Shown piece by piece: positions 45,698 through 60,500 of a DNA stretch of 64,000 nt; positions within the stretch are counted from its first letter, which is position 1; every line of letters starts with the position of its first letter. Below the pieces are notes generated by a model that worked only from the letters and a program-made list of their open reading frames with translations, ran no database searches and was not told the origin of the DNA. Source of the DNA: Apostichopus japonicus (Eukaryota > Echinodermata > Holothuroidea > Aspidochirotida > Stichopodidae); assembly GCF_037975245.1 (NCBI RefSeq), contig NC_092574.1, forward strand, positions 19,189,713 to 19,253,712, given 5' to 3'. Position numbers and translations under genes: made by a program.

Positions 45698-48600
45698 TCA
45701 GCCTTCTTCTGCGATTAATGTCTTGACATTCCTCTTTCTAACTTTTCCATCTTCCTCCGTTCTTGTCCCTGTTCCGTTGTCTTCATCCTTGCAAGGAGGA
45801 TCTTTAATATCTTCCGTCTCCGATTTGCTCCCCAAATCTTCGACCTCTCCCACAACTCTCTCCATCACTGGATTTTCCGTTTCTGGAGAGGAATCTGTTG
45901 ATGGAGAAGACTTCTCCCCCGAGCTGGCATCTTCCTCTCTCCTCTTGCCCGTTTGTTTTGACGCAAGCTTCCGTTGATCTTGCTCTTCTAATTTCTTTAG
46001 CAGTTTTGGGTCCCTCAGTTCTGGACACAAGTGTACCAGAAGAACTTCAATAATATTCTAGAAGTAAATATTGTAGGAAAGTTAGTGTAGATAATTGAAA
46101 AAGTTACATCAGAAAATTTGTCTTCTTTAGTTTCTTCAGAAAGAGGAATATTAAAGTATACCCATTAAAATTGCTCTGAAGTGCTACATTGCCTTTCTCT
46201 GAGATATCAACATCTGAAGTTGATAATATTGTGACTTGTCAGTGGAATAGCAAGGAACAACCTTCTGATTTTAATAATTCAATTGGTGATAATATTTTTC
46301 GGTCCTTGACACCCAATTGGGCCCCGGGATTTTATCACTAGCCTAGTAACAACAATGCATATCATACAAAAGTAATGAACAAGAAGCAAACAGGTGTGAC
46401 ATGATCTGACATCATTTCTAAACCATACTTTATTTCAAATGTACAGATCATATAATGGCAGACATGAGCTACAGTTTCGCCTTCATTTCAGACACCCCAC
46501 TCTGGACATTAGCCTCCATTCCAGACACCCCACTCTGGACATTCGCCTCCATTCCTGACATCCCATCCTGGACATTAGCCTCCATTCCAACCACCCCACC
46601 CTAAATATAGCCTCCATTCCAGACACTCCACCCTGGACATTTGCCTCCATTGCCGACCTTTCATCCTGGACATTCATCTCCATTCCAGACACCCCACTCT
46701 GGACATTAGCCTCCATTTCAGACATCCCACTCTGGACATTAACATCCATTCCATACACTCCACCCTGGATATAGCCTCCATTCCAGACATCCCACCCGGA
46801 CACACATTAACCTCCATTCCTGAGCTTCCATCCTAGACATTCGTCTCCATTCCAGACGCCCCACCCGGACACACATTAGCCTCCATTCCAGACCTTCCAT
46901 CCTGGACATTCATCTCCATTCCAGACGCCCCACCCTGGACATTCATTTCCATTGCAGACATCCCATCCTGGACGTTCGCCTCCATTCCAGACACGCCACT
47001 CATTCGCAAGTGCAAATCCCCATTCCGAGGCTAGATGAGAGGTACAAGTCAAGTTAAATTGCTAGATCTTTCATTTTCTACTCCTCATGCAACAAATAAC
47101 ATACTCACATAAAACATGTGTTTATTAGTCCGAGAATCTTGGAATGCATCAAAAATTTTCAGAGCACCCAGACGGCTATTCTTCTTTCCGAGGAGATTTT
47201 GCAGAAAGTCTGAAGATGAGAAATTGAAGCTTTAGTGGAAGTAACTATTAATGGTAAAACAATGTCCCAGTTTGCTTCAAGAAATTCTGTAAAGAACTTA
47301 CATACAATTCAAGTATAAACATGAAACATTATCACATTGAATAAACTGTGAAGAGAAGATATCACACAGTTTCAAGAGGAACATGGCAAGGAGATGGGGT
47401 ATAATAACGATTAAAAATAGGGGAAGGAGATGTGGATAGTAATGGATAAAGAGATAGGGGATGGTGGAAATTTGGGGGAGGGGGTTGGAAGGGGCAGGGT
47501 TAGGTGAGTGAAAAAAGAAAATCAAACATAGAATAGGTGTCTGAATAATCCTAGCTTTCTGTATTACAAAAAAAAGGGGGGCTAAGTCTAAAGGAGCTTC
47601 AAAAAACATGTGACCACTCAAGTAATCCCACTCATGGTTAACATAGAAAATGTCATTGTCAATATACCTGGCAGATTTTCCAAGAATTTTTGCCTCGCCT
47701 TCTTCCTGGTTTCAGTAACTAATTCTTTACTGGGGGAGCCCCTTGCATTACCCTTCCAATCTCCCTCTGGCCACATAGAATCTTTGAAGATCTGCACATA
47801 GTAGAGAAGCAACGGCTCCGAAAAAATCCAGTCGATGCCCTTTTGTATCTCTCTGTCGCGAGAAAAGAAAACGAAGAAGAGTCGTTTAGCATCATAGAAT
47901 TCTACAAAAGAGTCTTTTTGCATTACTAACAGTCAATGATATATTTCCCAACCCCGCTGTGGTTGATAGAAACAGAGCACACTACCTTCTTAACAACATT
48001 AATATGCTATTAACACATTCAATTACAGTAGGAAAGTCTTTTCTTACAAAAATGCTTAGCCTATTACCAGGAATTTTGCTTTGGGTGGGTGCAAGAATCG
48101 GAGCGGGTTAAAGTTCTTGAGAACTTTTTCACAGACTGTCAAGATGTTTGTTTAATACTTGGAACATTCCTTCAGCTTTTCAGAAGACCACAGATGTCAG
48201 AAGGAAGACATCATAAGACTTTTGTTATCTTAATAACATGTACATTTGTTTTGTAACTTTGTCAGGGCCTTTTACATTACTGTATGCCATTTCTGGAATG
48301 TGCTATTGTTCATATGAATCTAGAAGAACATTTTGTGACAGAGCTTTTGAGATTGATTAGGGCAAAGGTCCGACAATAATTACAGGTGTTTGATTGTTCT
48401 CGTGAACATCTGAGGGGACGTCACTGCATATGAGAATAAGAATGAGAACCCATCGAACGAACATTGTCAGGAGATATTTCTTATCTTACTTGTTGATTGT
48501 TCCCCCGAATGTTGCTTGTACGAATATGATGAGAGATCTTCGTAACCATTTAAATGTACCGTGGAGTTCAAAGATCTCACTGATTAGTTCGTAAAGTGGT

Positions 48601-51455
48601 TCAGCGATGGAATCTTTTCGGTCTGAACTCCTGAAATATGAGAGTAAATAATAGAATCCTGTCACTATTGATAGCCCACAAAAAGAGTACCTATTCCTTC
48701 ATACAGACAAAAACTCTTTTACATAAAAATCTGGATGCCTGGCCACTGATATCCGAGAGAGCAACTTTCATACAGCGTCCTGCAGATGTTCTTTTGCCAC
48801 TGTAAGAGTTGCACAAATTTCCAAACCTTTAACACTTAATGGCTGATAAATAACTTAATCAATTTACAGGAACACCAAAGGAGTCTAAAATTAATCAAGA
48901 AATATTTAGGACTAGCAGTAGGGTGCTGGTGGGTCACCGCTTAGTCCAAAGTAATATCCTGGCAAATGGAACTAAAAGTTTGTGGACTACTGTTCTGAAT
49001 GATGTAAGGGGCCCTTAGCGACCTTTATCCTAACATGCTTGAAACACAACCTAACCAACTCTGGGTGACCACAATTGGAAAGACACCAATACATCTGAAC
49101 CAATACTTTTAAATCTAGGTATGGTGCTCTAAAGGTAACTTACATTACCTGATTATACCCCTTTCAGTTTTAGTCCACGGAAGAGATCAATATCGTAGAT
49201 GTAGATATCTTTATGAAGTGTGAAAGATTTGGAATGTTCGCTTAGTTTTTAAAGGAAATTTGTCAGCATGAATGTTATCTTCCTCTTTTCCGGAAATGAA
49301 GATTAAATTAAAACAAAATAAAGACACTTTCAGCTCAACTGGCATGATCATGTCCATTCATTCCGATATTAATGCAAGATTAAAACAACATACAGTTTGA
49401 AATAATGAACCTCTCATAGCAGAATATCACTTAAATAAAGGTACCAAGCATAACCACATTGAGAATTTTTGTTATTTAGACACAAGACTATAAACGAGCC
49501 TAGATGGATACTCACCCTTCATCTTCCTCCTCATCTTCTGCATCCTCTTCCCGCAGAACATTGCTCTTGAAGATACTTGATAATGAGAATAAACTCCTTT
49601 TTTGTGCTACCCTGTCATATTTGAAGAGAAAAGAATAGAGCATTGAAAAGTGGAAAAGAATAAAATGGGGTGATACAAGATGCAATGACATCTTTATGTA
49701 CTTACTAACATACATACACGCATACACACATAAATGCATACATGTATTCATACATACATACACGCATACATACATCCATGGCTATGCACTTGCTTCATTC
49801 ATCTTGGACCAATAGGCATTACTCTATGACATGAAATATACATCAATTCAATACAAACATTAAAAAAAAAATTCATGACTTCACAAAATTAGCATCTTCA
49901 GGTAGAGCGCTTACGTTATGAGAGGATTCCAGAAAATGTTAATTAAAAGAAATGATACAAAGCAAGATACAGGCTTGTTACAACTTTTGATTTTACTTGA
50001 ATTATTTTATAACAGTTTGTGACATGCTCATACTATCTACATATGCTTGTGTATATTTACATGAATCTGATTATTTACATATTCATGTAGATATAAAAAC
50101 CACATGAATATATTTATTTTGTTTCTGTCCTCTATTCCTATCATTGCCTATTCCATCCATGTATAGCCTCTCATTTTTGCCTAAACTTGCTCTATTCTTT
50201 GTCCAATTGTCCAATTCAGCTGTCTGTCCACATGTCCATCTGCCTCATTTGAATTTGTCCTTAGTCTGTTTTCAGTTTAATATATCCTCTAAAGAAGGTC
50301 CTGTTAGGGTCAAAATGTTGGGCCCTCTTAACTTTTATATATATTTACCTACACAGGATTTTTTTTGCTGTAGATAAGCAATTTGTTAGCACTTTTTTGC
50401 AGACAGACTCTTGTTTTGTTTCAAACCTTGTTGATAAAGATATATAGCTAATCATTTGTAAACGAAGCAACCAAACAATAACTTACGGGGGAGCATCCTT
50501 CAGTAATTTTGGAGTTGGAATGATGAGAGAAAATAAAGCTTCACTTTGTCTTAATGTGTCATCTTGAAGAACAGCCTACATTGTGGATCAAAATGAGAAA
50601 ATTAATGTAACTTTTTGGTTAAAGGTTAAAAAGTTTTGTAAAATTTCACTGAAAAGACAGATTATTAATTATCTTACAAGCAGAGTGATTCACTTGGAGG
50701 GAGGGTAGGTCCATGAGTTAAATGCTACATCATTCTTTTTTATTGCAAGATAAAATTAACGTAACAGTTTCATAGCAAGATCTTTTCTTTTAAACTTCCT
50801 ATAATATTGAAATCAGAATGTTGACATACCGAGAGGAATCTCTGAAGCGAATCCTTCATCTTCTCCAACTCTTTCTGGTCTAAGGATCTAGAAGACCGTT
50901 TGCTGATGGAAGGCAGCTTGGCTTTCTTAACCCATTTACTGCACTGAGAAACGCAACACAATTCAACATATTGTTAACAACATTTGAATTGAGAGCTATT
51001 CCTTGATGACGATATCTTTAAGATGAGTCTCTACACAAAAGATGGGATGGGAGAGTTGGGGTGGGGGATTGGGGGGGAGGGGTTGGAAAAGGAGCAGGTG
51101 GAGCAGACAGAGGAGGGTAAGAAAAGGAACAGAGGGTCCCAGGGGGTCTATCACAGTTGATAAGTTCCATTTGGAATACTATATTCCAGCTCATTTTCAA
51201 GAAATCTATCTTTAACCTTGCTTCGGGACAAGGTGGGCAAAGAGCCCACATGTCACCATTTGTTTTTAATCTGCTCCCACTTTTTCATATGCTTTTATAA
51301 ATATACTGCTCTCTCTCTACAAGCAGTATTTAATATGTAAACAATAATCAGTTTCATCTTTAAAATCTTTCTTGAAGATATAATAAATCTAACTTGTGCA
51401 TCCCTTTGTCTCTCTCTCTCTGTCCTCTAAATCTTCCCAATGCATCTTTGTTATG

Positions 51456-51500
<45 letters not shown>

Positions 51501-54500
51501 TTCCACAAGCATTTCTGTATCATGCCAAAACGAGTGTTGAACACTTACATCTTTGAGTCTGTCTTGTAAGAGGTGAAAGTCCTCGAGTTTACGAAGAACC
51601 ACCCATCCACACGTTTTGATAGAAGGATCGATTGGATGGATAACCAGCTTAAAATGGAGGATAAAGTTCTCAAGATCTTTTGGAACCTGCAGAGAAGTAA
51701 AATAATATCATATTTATCATATACCATAAGAGACCAACTTTTCATTCCATTAATATTTCAACCGACTGAGCCTACCGTACACTAAACTAAAATCTTACTG
51801 AAGGCAGTCATGGCAACCGCACCTGTGTGCATATATACCAGAATCAAGTCAAGAAATGAATTTGGTAATCAAATCTGGTCAATTAACCATGTATGTCTTA
51901 GCAAGCCAATTTGATAGGCTAATTAATAGCTGCATTGCAAAGACAAATGTAGCATTGACTTGATGCAAAACAACAACCTTGCAAATTATAAATTGAAGCT
52001 GGTGGGGGAGGGGGGGGGGTTAACTAGGGATATGGATAATGAAACACAATGACTTGTTTCATGACCATGCATGCCACCTACCTCTACCCTTCTACAAACA
52101 CCTTCCCACACAATCCCCACCCCCCCCCCCCTTCCTCACCAACCCAGCCCATCTTCTCCCAGCCTCTTTTATTCTTACACAATCATTCCTTACTCTCCAA
52201 TCCCTACATCTCTGCACACGGAAAAAACAATAACGAGGAAGGAAATTACTTCTGTCGAAAATAAAAAATTGCATCGCTGACATCACCTGATCCAGAATTC
52301 AGTTTTCATTTTCATGATATTTATTAAATATAGAAATAGTTATGAAGATGGAAGTAAAAAAGAAAAGAAAAAAAAAGCCAAAAAACATCATTAACAGAGA
52401 CACCTTGAACAGCTATAGCCTTACCTCTGGTAAACAGATATCTGTCCTCCACTTTCCAACATGTTCCCACCATAGATCTATCCTTTCGATATATAATTCG
52501 AGAGATTTCTTCTCATTTTTTAAGTCTTCAATTTCTGATTCCACACCCTCTTGCATCTGGGAAAGAGGAACCATGTAGAGTAAAGTTTTTGTTGAGTTGC
52601 ATCATAATCAGATCATTAAGCAGTAAATGGAAGAGTATTGTTTCTCAAAAAAAAAAAAAAACACAAGGCCAAACTTGAGGATTCAACAGGCCCTGCTTTT
52701 GTGACTTTCGATAAGGTGGACCTATGTAATGCTTATTTTACATACAAAAATCAGGTGGAAGTTAATATTGTCCATAAGAGTTACAGGTTATTACTGAGCT
52801 AGCTCGAGTGTGTTTCAGTTCATAGATGTATAAACTTCTAAGAAGACTCGAGTAAGAAGTGGATTATGATTATGAAATTTTCGGAAATGAAAACTAACCA
52901 GATGCGTTCATGAGTATTCTGTTTGCTTTGGTCTTGTAAGCAGTAATTCGCAAATAAAGCGCTGAAGTTCCACAGCAAACAGAGCATTAATTGTATTTCT
53001 CTTCTACGGGGGTACAATTAGTTTTACGGACAAACTGTAACTTTGTATTCTTTTCTGGTATGTTACAATGAGGAGACTAAAAGCACCTACCAAGGTCTAT
53101 AAATACCAGAGAATCTGAAGCAAAGATACATGTCGTATTCTGGAGGTCATTGATTCCAATCCAGTTGCGCTTTTGAATTACATGTAAATTGTACCATACC
53201 AAACAGAATGACCATAAAGTAAACAGGATTTGAATAATAACAAACCTTTGCATCGGCGCTGTGCGATTTCTTGAAGTTGACGACAGCTTGTGTCTTTTGT
53301 TTTAGTTTGTCTTCCAGCTGCATCAGAGTGGCCTCTATTCGATCGCTCTGGTCCTGCATGCTATGCTGCGAAGATGAATCCATAGCATCGCCGACAACGG
53401 GCTGGGAAAGAAGAAGAAGACGCAGGCTGAATCAAGTCCGTTTACTTGCTCATAACTTGTCTATGCAAAGATATGACTTTATTTAATTCAAGTGGAATAA
53501 TGTATAAAATGGACGCTAGAAATACAGATAAACTGTTATCATTTTGTAGGTGCAAACTTTGACCCTTCACCCGTAGTCTAATACATCCCTGAATCTCCAT
53601 TTTAGCATTTTATCCTTTTTCACCTTACTACATATTGCACATGAATGCATCATTAATCAACTTCAAAAGTCATCTGTTAAACGGATATTGAATTTGTTTA
53701 TTAAAATGAGACGGGGAAAAAAATAGAAGGGTCAATAAATACCTCATAATTCTTTGTGACCTCTGACCCCGATTCAATCTCTGAGTTATCTTCAATGCCT
53801 AGTTTTTCCATTAACTTTTCATAGGTCTCACTGACAAGGAATGCTGGATAAAATTCTTCATCTAAGGATTGGTAAATCTGAGTTTGGGCATCGTAGAAAG
53901 CTTCTGGCCCCTAGGAGAAAGAGATTGATAGACACACATGATCAACTACATACCATTCAGCAATGAAAGCATACTGAACCAGTTGGTCCTTATACTGGCT
54001 TTCAAGCTGAAGGAGAGATCGTTATAATTGATGCAGTAGAAAGCTTCTGGACCCTAGTAAACGAAGGAGATGGATACACACACAGACACACACACATACA
54101 CGCAATCAAGTAAATCCCATTCAGCAACATAGACTTTCAAAGCTGAAGAGAAAAATCACTTTAATTCCTCCATTTAATATGGTGATTATATCTGTCAGCT
54201 GCCTGTAATCACATGACTTGCACATGACCCTCGCTTTTGTGAAGAAGTTAAAAAGTGCTGTTTCGTTGTTCTTTTTCATAATTGCTCTTTCAATGAGAAA
54301 CATTCAAACATTCCAAATTGCACAGAAGATTCATATTGTTGGGACATTTTGAGGTGTTGCTCTGATTTGCCCCCTCAAATCAAAGACAAATGTCCCACTG
54401 TACCACTGACAAGTTTGCTCTCCCCTCCCCCCACCCCCAGAGATTCAATCCTCTGTCACCATTTCTGTTACCATGAAAGTGCAGGAGATTTCAACAGAAT

Positions 54501-57500
54501 GCTTTCAGAATTAATAAGTACAAAATACCACCAACGACAGCACTAACATCACTGTCACCATTACTGCCAACAATGACATAACCACTGACTAGCTAGCTGC
54601 TATCACAACCACTACACTATCACTGCCACCAATATCAGCAGGAACATCATGACTTAATCTTGTAGGAGCACATGAGAATATTGTTTACTCACCTTGTTGC
54701 TGACTAGATATTCCCCCATATCCTTTGCTATCTTTTTATCTACATCTATGATACTCTTGGAAGCAATAAATGTTTGGTAGATATCTGTGGCCTTCATGTG
54801 TTGGTCCTGGGGCTGTACAAACAAAACAAGCACAGGAACAACAATTGAGCTGGCTACAATCTTTATGTTGGTTTTATGGTGATCTATCCACTAAAGGAAA
54901 ACAACATTCTCACAAAAACTTTACTATGAATTTTGACAAACTTTGCATGTAGTTAATTGACAGCTTTTAGCAAACAAACCAATATTTATATATTTTAAAG
55001 AAGAAATCAAGACCAAGAGTGTAAAAGGAGAGTAAGGAATTCTGACGGAAGGCCTTGACAGACCACCTACTGTGATCTTCTGTAGTGAAAAAAAGCGGTT
55101 AAAACTTTAATCTGTTTTTGAGAGCGAAAGAAGGGATTATTTGCTACATCGTTTGGAACAAAATATTGAGATAAGGTTTCAATGAGTAGCCTAGGGAGGA
55201 CTACTTTAGTCTTTCCCCCTTCAAGGCTAACATTGCTTGCCCGTGGAATTCCTGTTTAATAATGAGTTCATTTATAATTTGTGCATTCTTGCAAAGAATG
55301 CAAAACCCTGGTAAAAGAAGTACTTTCATTTGAGAATATGCTGGTTGGCTGCGGGGCAAGGATGACTGAGGTGGACGGGGGAATAGTTGTCGCTTAGTCA
55401 AAGTTCATAATGAAATACAGTTTGAATTCTAATGGCCTGGTTTACAATACATTACATAACAAAGAAAATCAAGTCGTCGGATCCTGGGAGTGAAAGACAT
55501 GAAATCTAGAGTTGTCAGTCAGTTTTCAATTATTCCCATCTTATCACATGTACATGTATCACATGTACCGTCATGATCGGGATTTCACAGCGAACGGAGG
55601 GGGACTAATTACGTATATTTCCAAGGAATGGGCTATCGGTATTCCCAAGGTTTGTCTCACTCTCTCTGATCCGGACATAGAGTTACTCGCTGTGAGAACC
55701 CGGCCACGATTCCTTCCTAGTGATATATCGAATATCACTATTGTTAACGTTTATATCAGGCCATCAGCGGTTTTCTCTCTGGCCGATGTGAAATTGAAGA
55801 GAGCAGTGACAGAAATCATGAAGGAGAACCCGCGTTCCAGCATAATACTATTGGGAGATATAAATCGAAGCAACATCGCTTTCCTTGAGACAATGGGCTT
55901 TCAAAACCTTGTGGACTTTGCTACCTTCCCGCGATCTGGTTCCATATTAGACGCTGTATATGTCAACAATCATTACTACAGGGCAACAAGACGCCATCCC
56001 ATCGGATCGTCGGACCACTACTCAATTTGTATCATGCCTAAGTATACGGAAAAGCACAGAGAGACCAAGCAGAGGCCCAGGAGAAGGGAAAGGGACATTA
56101 GAGACAACAATTTATGTATTCTTCGTGAGACCATAGCCTCTACGGACTGGAATATCTTCACGGAAACCTGCCCTACACTCAACGAACTGACTGAAGTGGT
56201 TTCGTGTTATATTCAATTTGTATCGGACATCTGCGTTCCAACTAGAACTGTACCAACTGCGGAAATGATGAAGAGATTACCGGCCGACGATAATATTAGA
56301 CTAATGGAAGAACGAAAAAAGAAGGCAATTGAGGTGGGGAACAACGCAGAACGGAATAGGTTGCAGCGGACTATAAATAGATACATCTATAGGAAGAGGA
56401 GTGAACACTTCGAGAGGATAGCGACGGATTCCACGTCATTATGGAACTTTCTGAAATCAGTGCGGAATCCTCACAAAAAATGATAACAAGGTCACCATAT
56501 CGAGGGAGCTTGGATCTAAGCTAGACACCCACTTCGGCCGATTCAACAGTGCGGTTATAAAGGACATTACTCTGAACTTACCGCACCGCTCTGTCAATGA
56601 CACTCCTGGAATAGAACGAGATCAGGTTAAAAGACAGTTTGGACTTGTCAAGCGAGGTGTCGCATCAGGTATTGATAACATACCCTGGTGGGTTTTTAAA
56701 TATTGCTCAAATGAAATTGCTGACATTTTCACAGTCATTTTCAATAAAAGTATTAAACAGAGTATTATTCCATCTGACTGGAAACATGCCAAAACTACTC
56801 CTGTGCCCAAAATTTGCAGTCCTGCTTCAGTAAATGATTATCGCCCAATTGATATATCAAGCATAGGGTTCAGTTGTTTGCAAAAGTTATTACTTTCGTA
56901 TGTCACACAATCCATTGATGAACATGGTGATCCAAATCAGTTTGCGTACAGAAAAGGTATCTCGTGCACTGATGCAATCCTCACCCTTGTCCATGGCATA
57001 GTGTCTGGGCTAAACTGTAAACAGACGACAATATCTAAAGTCCTATTTCTGGACTTTTCAAGTGCATTTAATACAGTCCTGCCCAATCGTCTACTAAATG
57101 ACCTGTGTAACTTCATCGATGAGCCATGGCTCATTCATTGGCTTAGGGATTTCATGCAGGGATGGTCGAGACAAGTTAAACTAGACAAAGGCTATACAAC
57201 AACTTCTGAAATCAGAGTAGGAGTTCCACAAGGTGGCCCTCTATCAGCCCTATTGTTTACTATTTATACAGATTGCATTCGCTCTAATTCTAATTGCTCA
57301 GTAATTAAATATGCTGATGACACTGTTTTATCGTGCAATATCACCAAAGGCTCCCACCAGCAAAATCAGCATGAGTATCAAGATTTTATCACTAGTATAG
57401 TTAGCACTTGCGACCAGAAGAACCTACTTCTCAACAAAAAGAAGTGTAAGGAAATGGTTTTCGAAAACGTCAATATTAAGCACAGGGGTTTAATCGAGAA

Positions 57501-60500
57501 GAGAGACGAGAGGACAATTATTCACAATACATCCGTTGAACGTACTTCCAGTACAATGTATCTAGGAGTCTGCATTGACAACAAGCTGACGTTTTCAAAT
57601 CATATTTCGAAGGTATTAGCCAAGGTGTATCACATTGTCGCCACACTCATGTATATTGCTCCTCACTTTCCTGTCCATATACGGGAACGGGTGTTTGAGG
57701 CCTCTATCTTGCCAAATATAATATATGCTGTCCCGGTCTGGTATCACTTTGTCCAAATAAAAGATAAGAAAAGATTATTAAGTTTCCTGAGATACTGTGA
57801 GAGAATCTTTGGATTAAATCATAACCTACTTAAAGATAAAGTTAATACGGCTGCTAGGAAGGAATTTGAGAGGCTACTAAATAACATCCAAAGAAATGAA
57901 GGACACCCACTCCATTGTGCAATAAACTCTCTGTGCAATAAGACAAACTACAATTTGAGGAATGCTGCAATAACTCCCAGATTCAGGATTGAACTTTATA
58001 GGAATTCTTTTGTTTATAGGGCGTCCATGTTCATACAGCATGGTGCTCTAGAACCATTGTTGTGATTTTGTTTTTCAGTGTTTTGTCTAGTATTTACTAT
58101 TTTATATCTTTATCATAATTTTATTTATTTTCCTATTTATAAATTTTTAATGATTTATACTGGAAATAAAGAATTGAATTGAATTGAATGGACTGCCATT
58201 CCTGCAGCCTCTTCACAGGGGAATTCAGGCATGAAATGTCAGTACTACATACCTTTTTACATGTCTTCATGGATTCAACGGATACCCAAAAGCTGAAAGA
58301 AATGGCAGGGTCAATATTGAAAAACAGACAGTGTTGCAGTGGTCATTAATCTGACAAGTTATTATTTGAGTAAAGTAAAAATAGGATCATGTAAAGTGAG
58401 CAACAAACTTGACAGAATGTTGCACTTCAGATGTTATTTTTTTAGCAAAGAAACATTGCAGGAAATGTTAATTCTTATGAAGTGAATGTGATAAGTATGC
58501 GGTAAGTATTTTAATATTCAATATTGATATCTTTAGTATACTTATAATATTTTCAAATTTGACCTCTAACTAATCACTGTAATTATATGTTTCCATTATG
58601 TATTTCTTTTCCGATTTATAAATTTATATTTATACTGGAATAAATATAAAAAAATATATATATAATTCACATCAATTTGAAATTTGAAAATAATGTCTTA
58701 ACATGCTCAGTTGGTAGAAAACAGGACTTGTCATCCTTGTGGTGAATGATATGAATCCATTTCTAGCTTAAAATTCCTTTGCTCTTTTTGAAAATCTGTT
58801 TATAATTCCCCCGCCAGTTTTTCCATTGTTAAGTTGATATTTCACTTCTGACAACAATAATCACCACTCACTGTAGTAAGTCCTCTTTCCCTTCTTTAGT
58901 CAGGAATATTTTCAATGAATCTCTTCCCATTTCGTCCGCCAATATTTCATCCAGGCTCAACAGTCTCTGATGAGGTTTCGGCCCTGTCTCTGTTGATGAG
59001 GTGGTAAAGTAAGACCCGTAGGCTGCTCCCCCGACAAGCTGCACCCGCTTCTCGCAATGAGTCTTGGCAACTTTGCACTGGAAGAGTTGAAGAGGTTTGA
59101 GTCACAATACAATAAAATATCTGTCAAAATCGTTCTTCCTGGAGGAAAGTCTGAATTCACCACCTCTCAGCAAAGGAAGAGGGTGATGTGAGGTGGAGGT
59201 GGGGGAGGGGGAGGGTTGGAGGAAAATATAAATTATCAACATTTGGGGAGGGGTAGGGAGAATAATGATGACATTAGTTAGTTCCACGGCTTAGGTGGTG
59301 ACTTGACATGCTGTAGTGAGAATGGAGGGGAGTAGGAGGGGGTGGGGGGCTTACTCTCCTCTGTTGGTAATCAAAGAAATTTATATGATTAATGCAAAAG
59401 CCTTTTTTATGGTTACCTGTTTTGTAGTATGCACATGCTGTGTTTCTTAACATGTTTAATTTATTGCAAGTTTTCAACAATAACATGAACTGTGTTATAC
59501 CAGCTAATAACCCTGGTATGTATTGACTAACCAGATTGTAACTCAAGAAAAGGTAAGGAGGTATTTTATAAACTGATATATAAACAACAGCCATGTTTGA
59601 TGCATAGGCTTCAGGGCCCCCAACACCAGGGGGAGGGGGAAAACAGATCCCTCCCCAATAATTTTCAGAGTGATGATTTTTCACATGGGTATGTTGATGC
59701 AATAGGCAGCAGATGCAACACCACTGTAGTTTGGTCTGACACCTGCTCACCCCCTCCCCCCCCCATCTCCAACCTTTGTCAGGGTCCCTGGTTTCACTGC
59801 CTTCAAAAGTATATTAAACCAGCTGGAACTCACAGGACTTATGCTGAAACTGTTTTAAGTTATCTAATGAAACAATGATACGCCCAATTTTAATCCTAAC
59901 ACGTCTCTTTACCTGATTAATATATCTCCTCAGGTTTCTAGCTCTCAGTAAATCACTCTTACTGTTTCCCTTAGGAATCTTATCTGCCTCTAACTTTCTG
60001 GTTTTCTTCAAATCATCTAAGATGGTTGCATGCATGATTTCAGTCAAAATATGGTACCTGATTCAAAAGAAATGACAAAATGGCTAAAAGAAAGTTTTCT
60101 TCAAGAACACTAGAAATGATGAGTTGCATTGCAATGAATGTAATATATTAATACATAATCTATTGTGGATACTACCTTGAACAATGACATAACTAAAATA
60201 CATTGGTTAATTCATGTAAATGGGTTAACATAGTCCTCATAATTTATTTGAACATAATCCTGATAAATTTTGTAATAGTTAAAGACATTTATTGAACAAT
60301 TTTCACATAGCACAAAAACCACATACATGAAATTATCCATAACACCCCAACCCTGCAACTACACCTCTCTCCCCACTATCCCCCCCCCCCACCCCAACAC
60401 ACACCTGCCCTTTGCTGTTTATGCTGGCACCATCACTCAATAACTATATTTATTGCACATAAATACCTCATTTGTAATAATTCATCGATATCGTTGCACT

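Noticed and set aside
46483-47015. Minus-strand frames with an 11-residue repeat
   Set aside because: Explained by a 33-bp noncoding minisatellite inside an SNX25 intron; no splice sites join them to the gene.
58500-58660. Second LINE tail (TTATAAATTTATATTTATAC then TGGAATAAAT)
   Set aside because: Resembles the tail of the LINE at 55540-58190, but the match is short and AT-rich, so chance similarity cannot be excluded.
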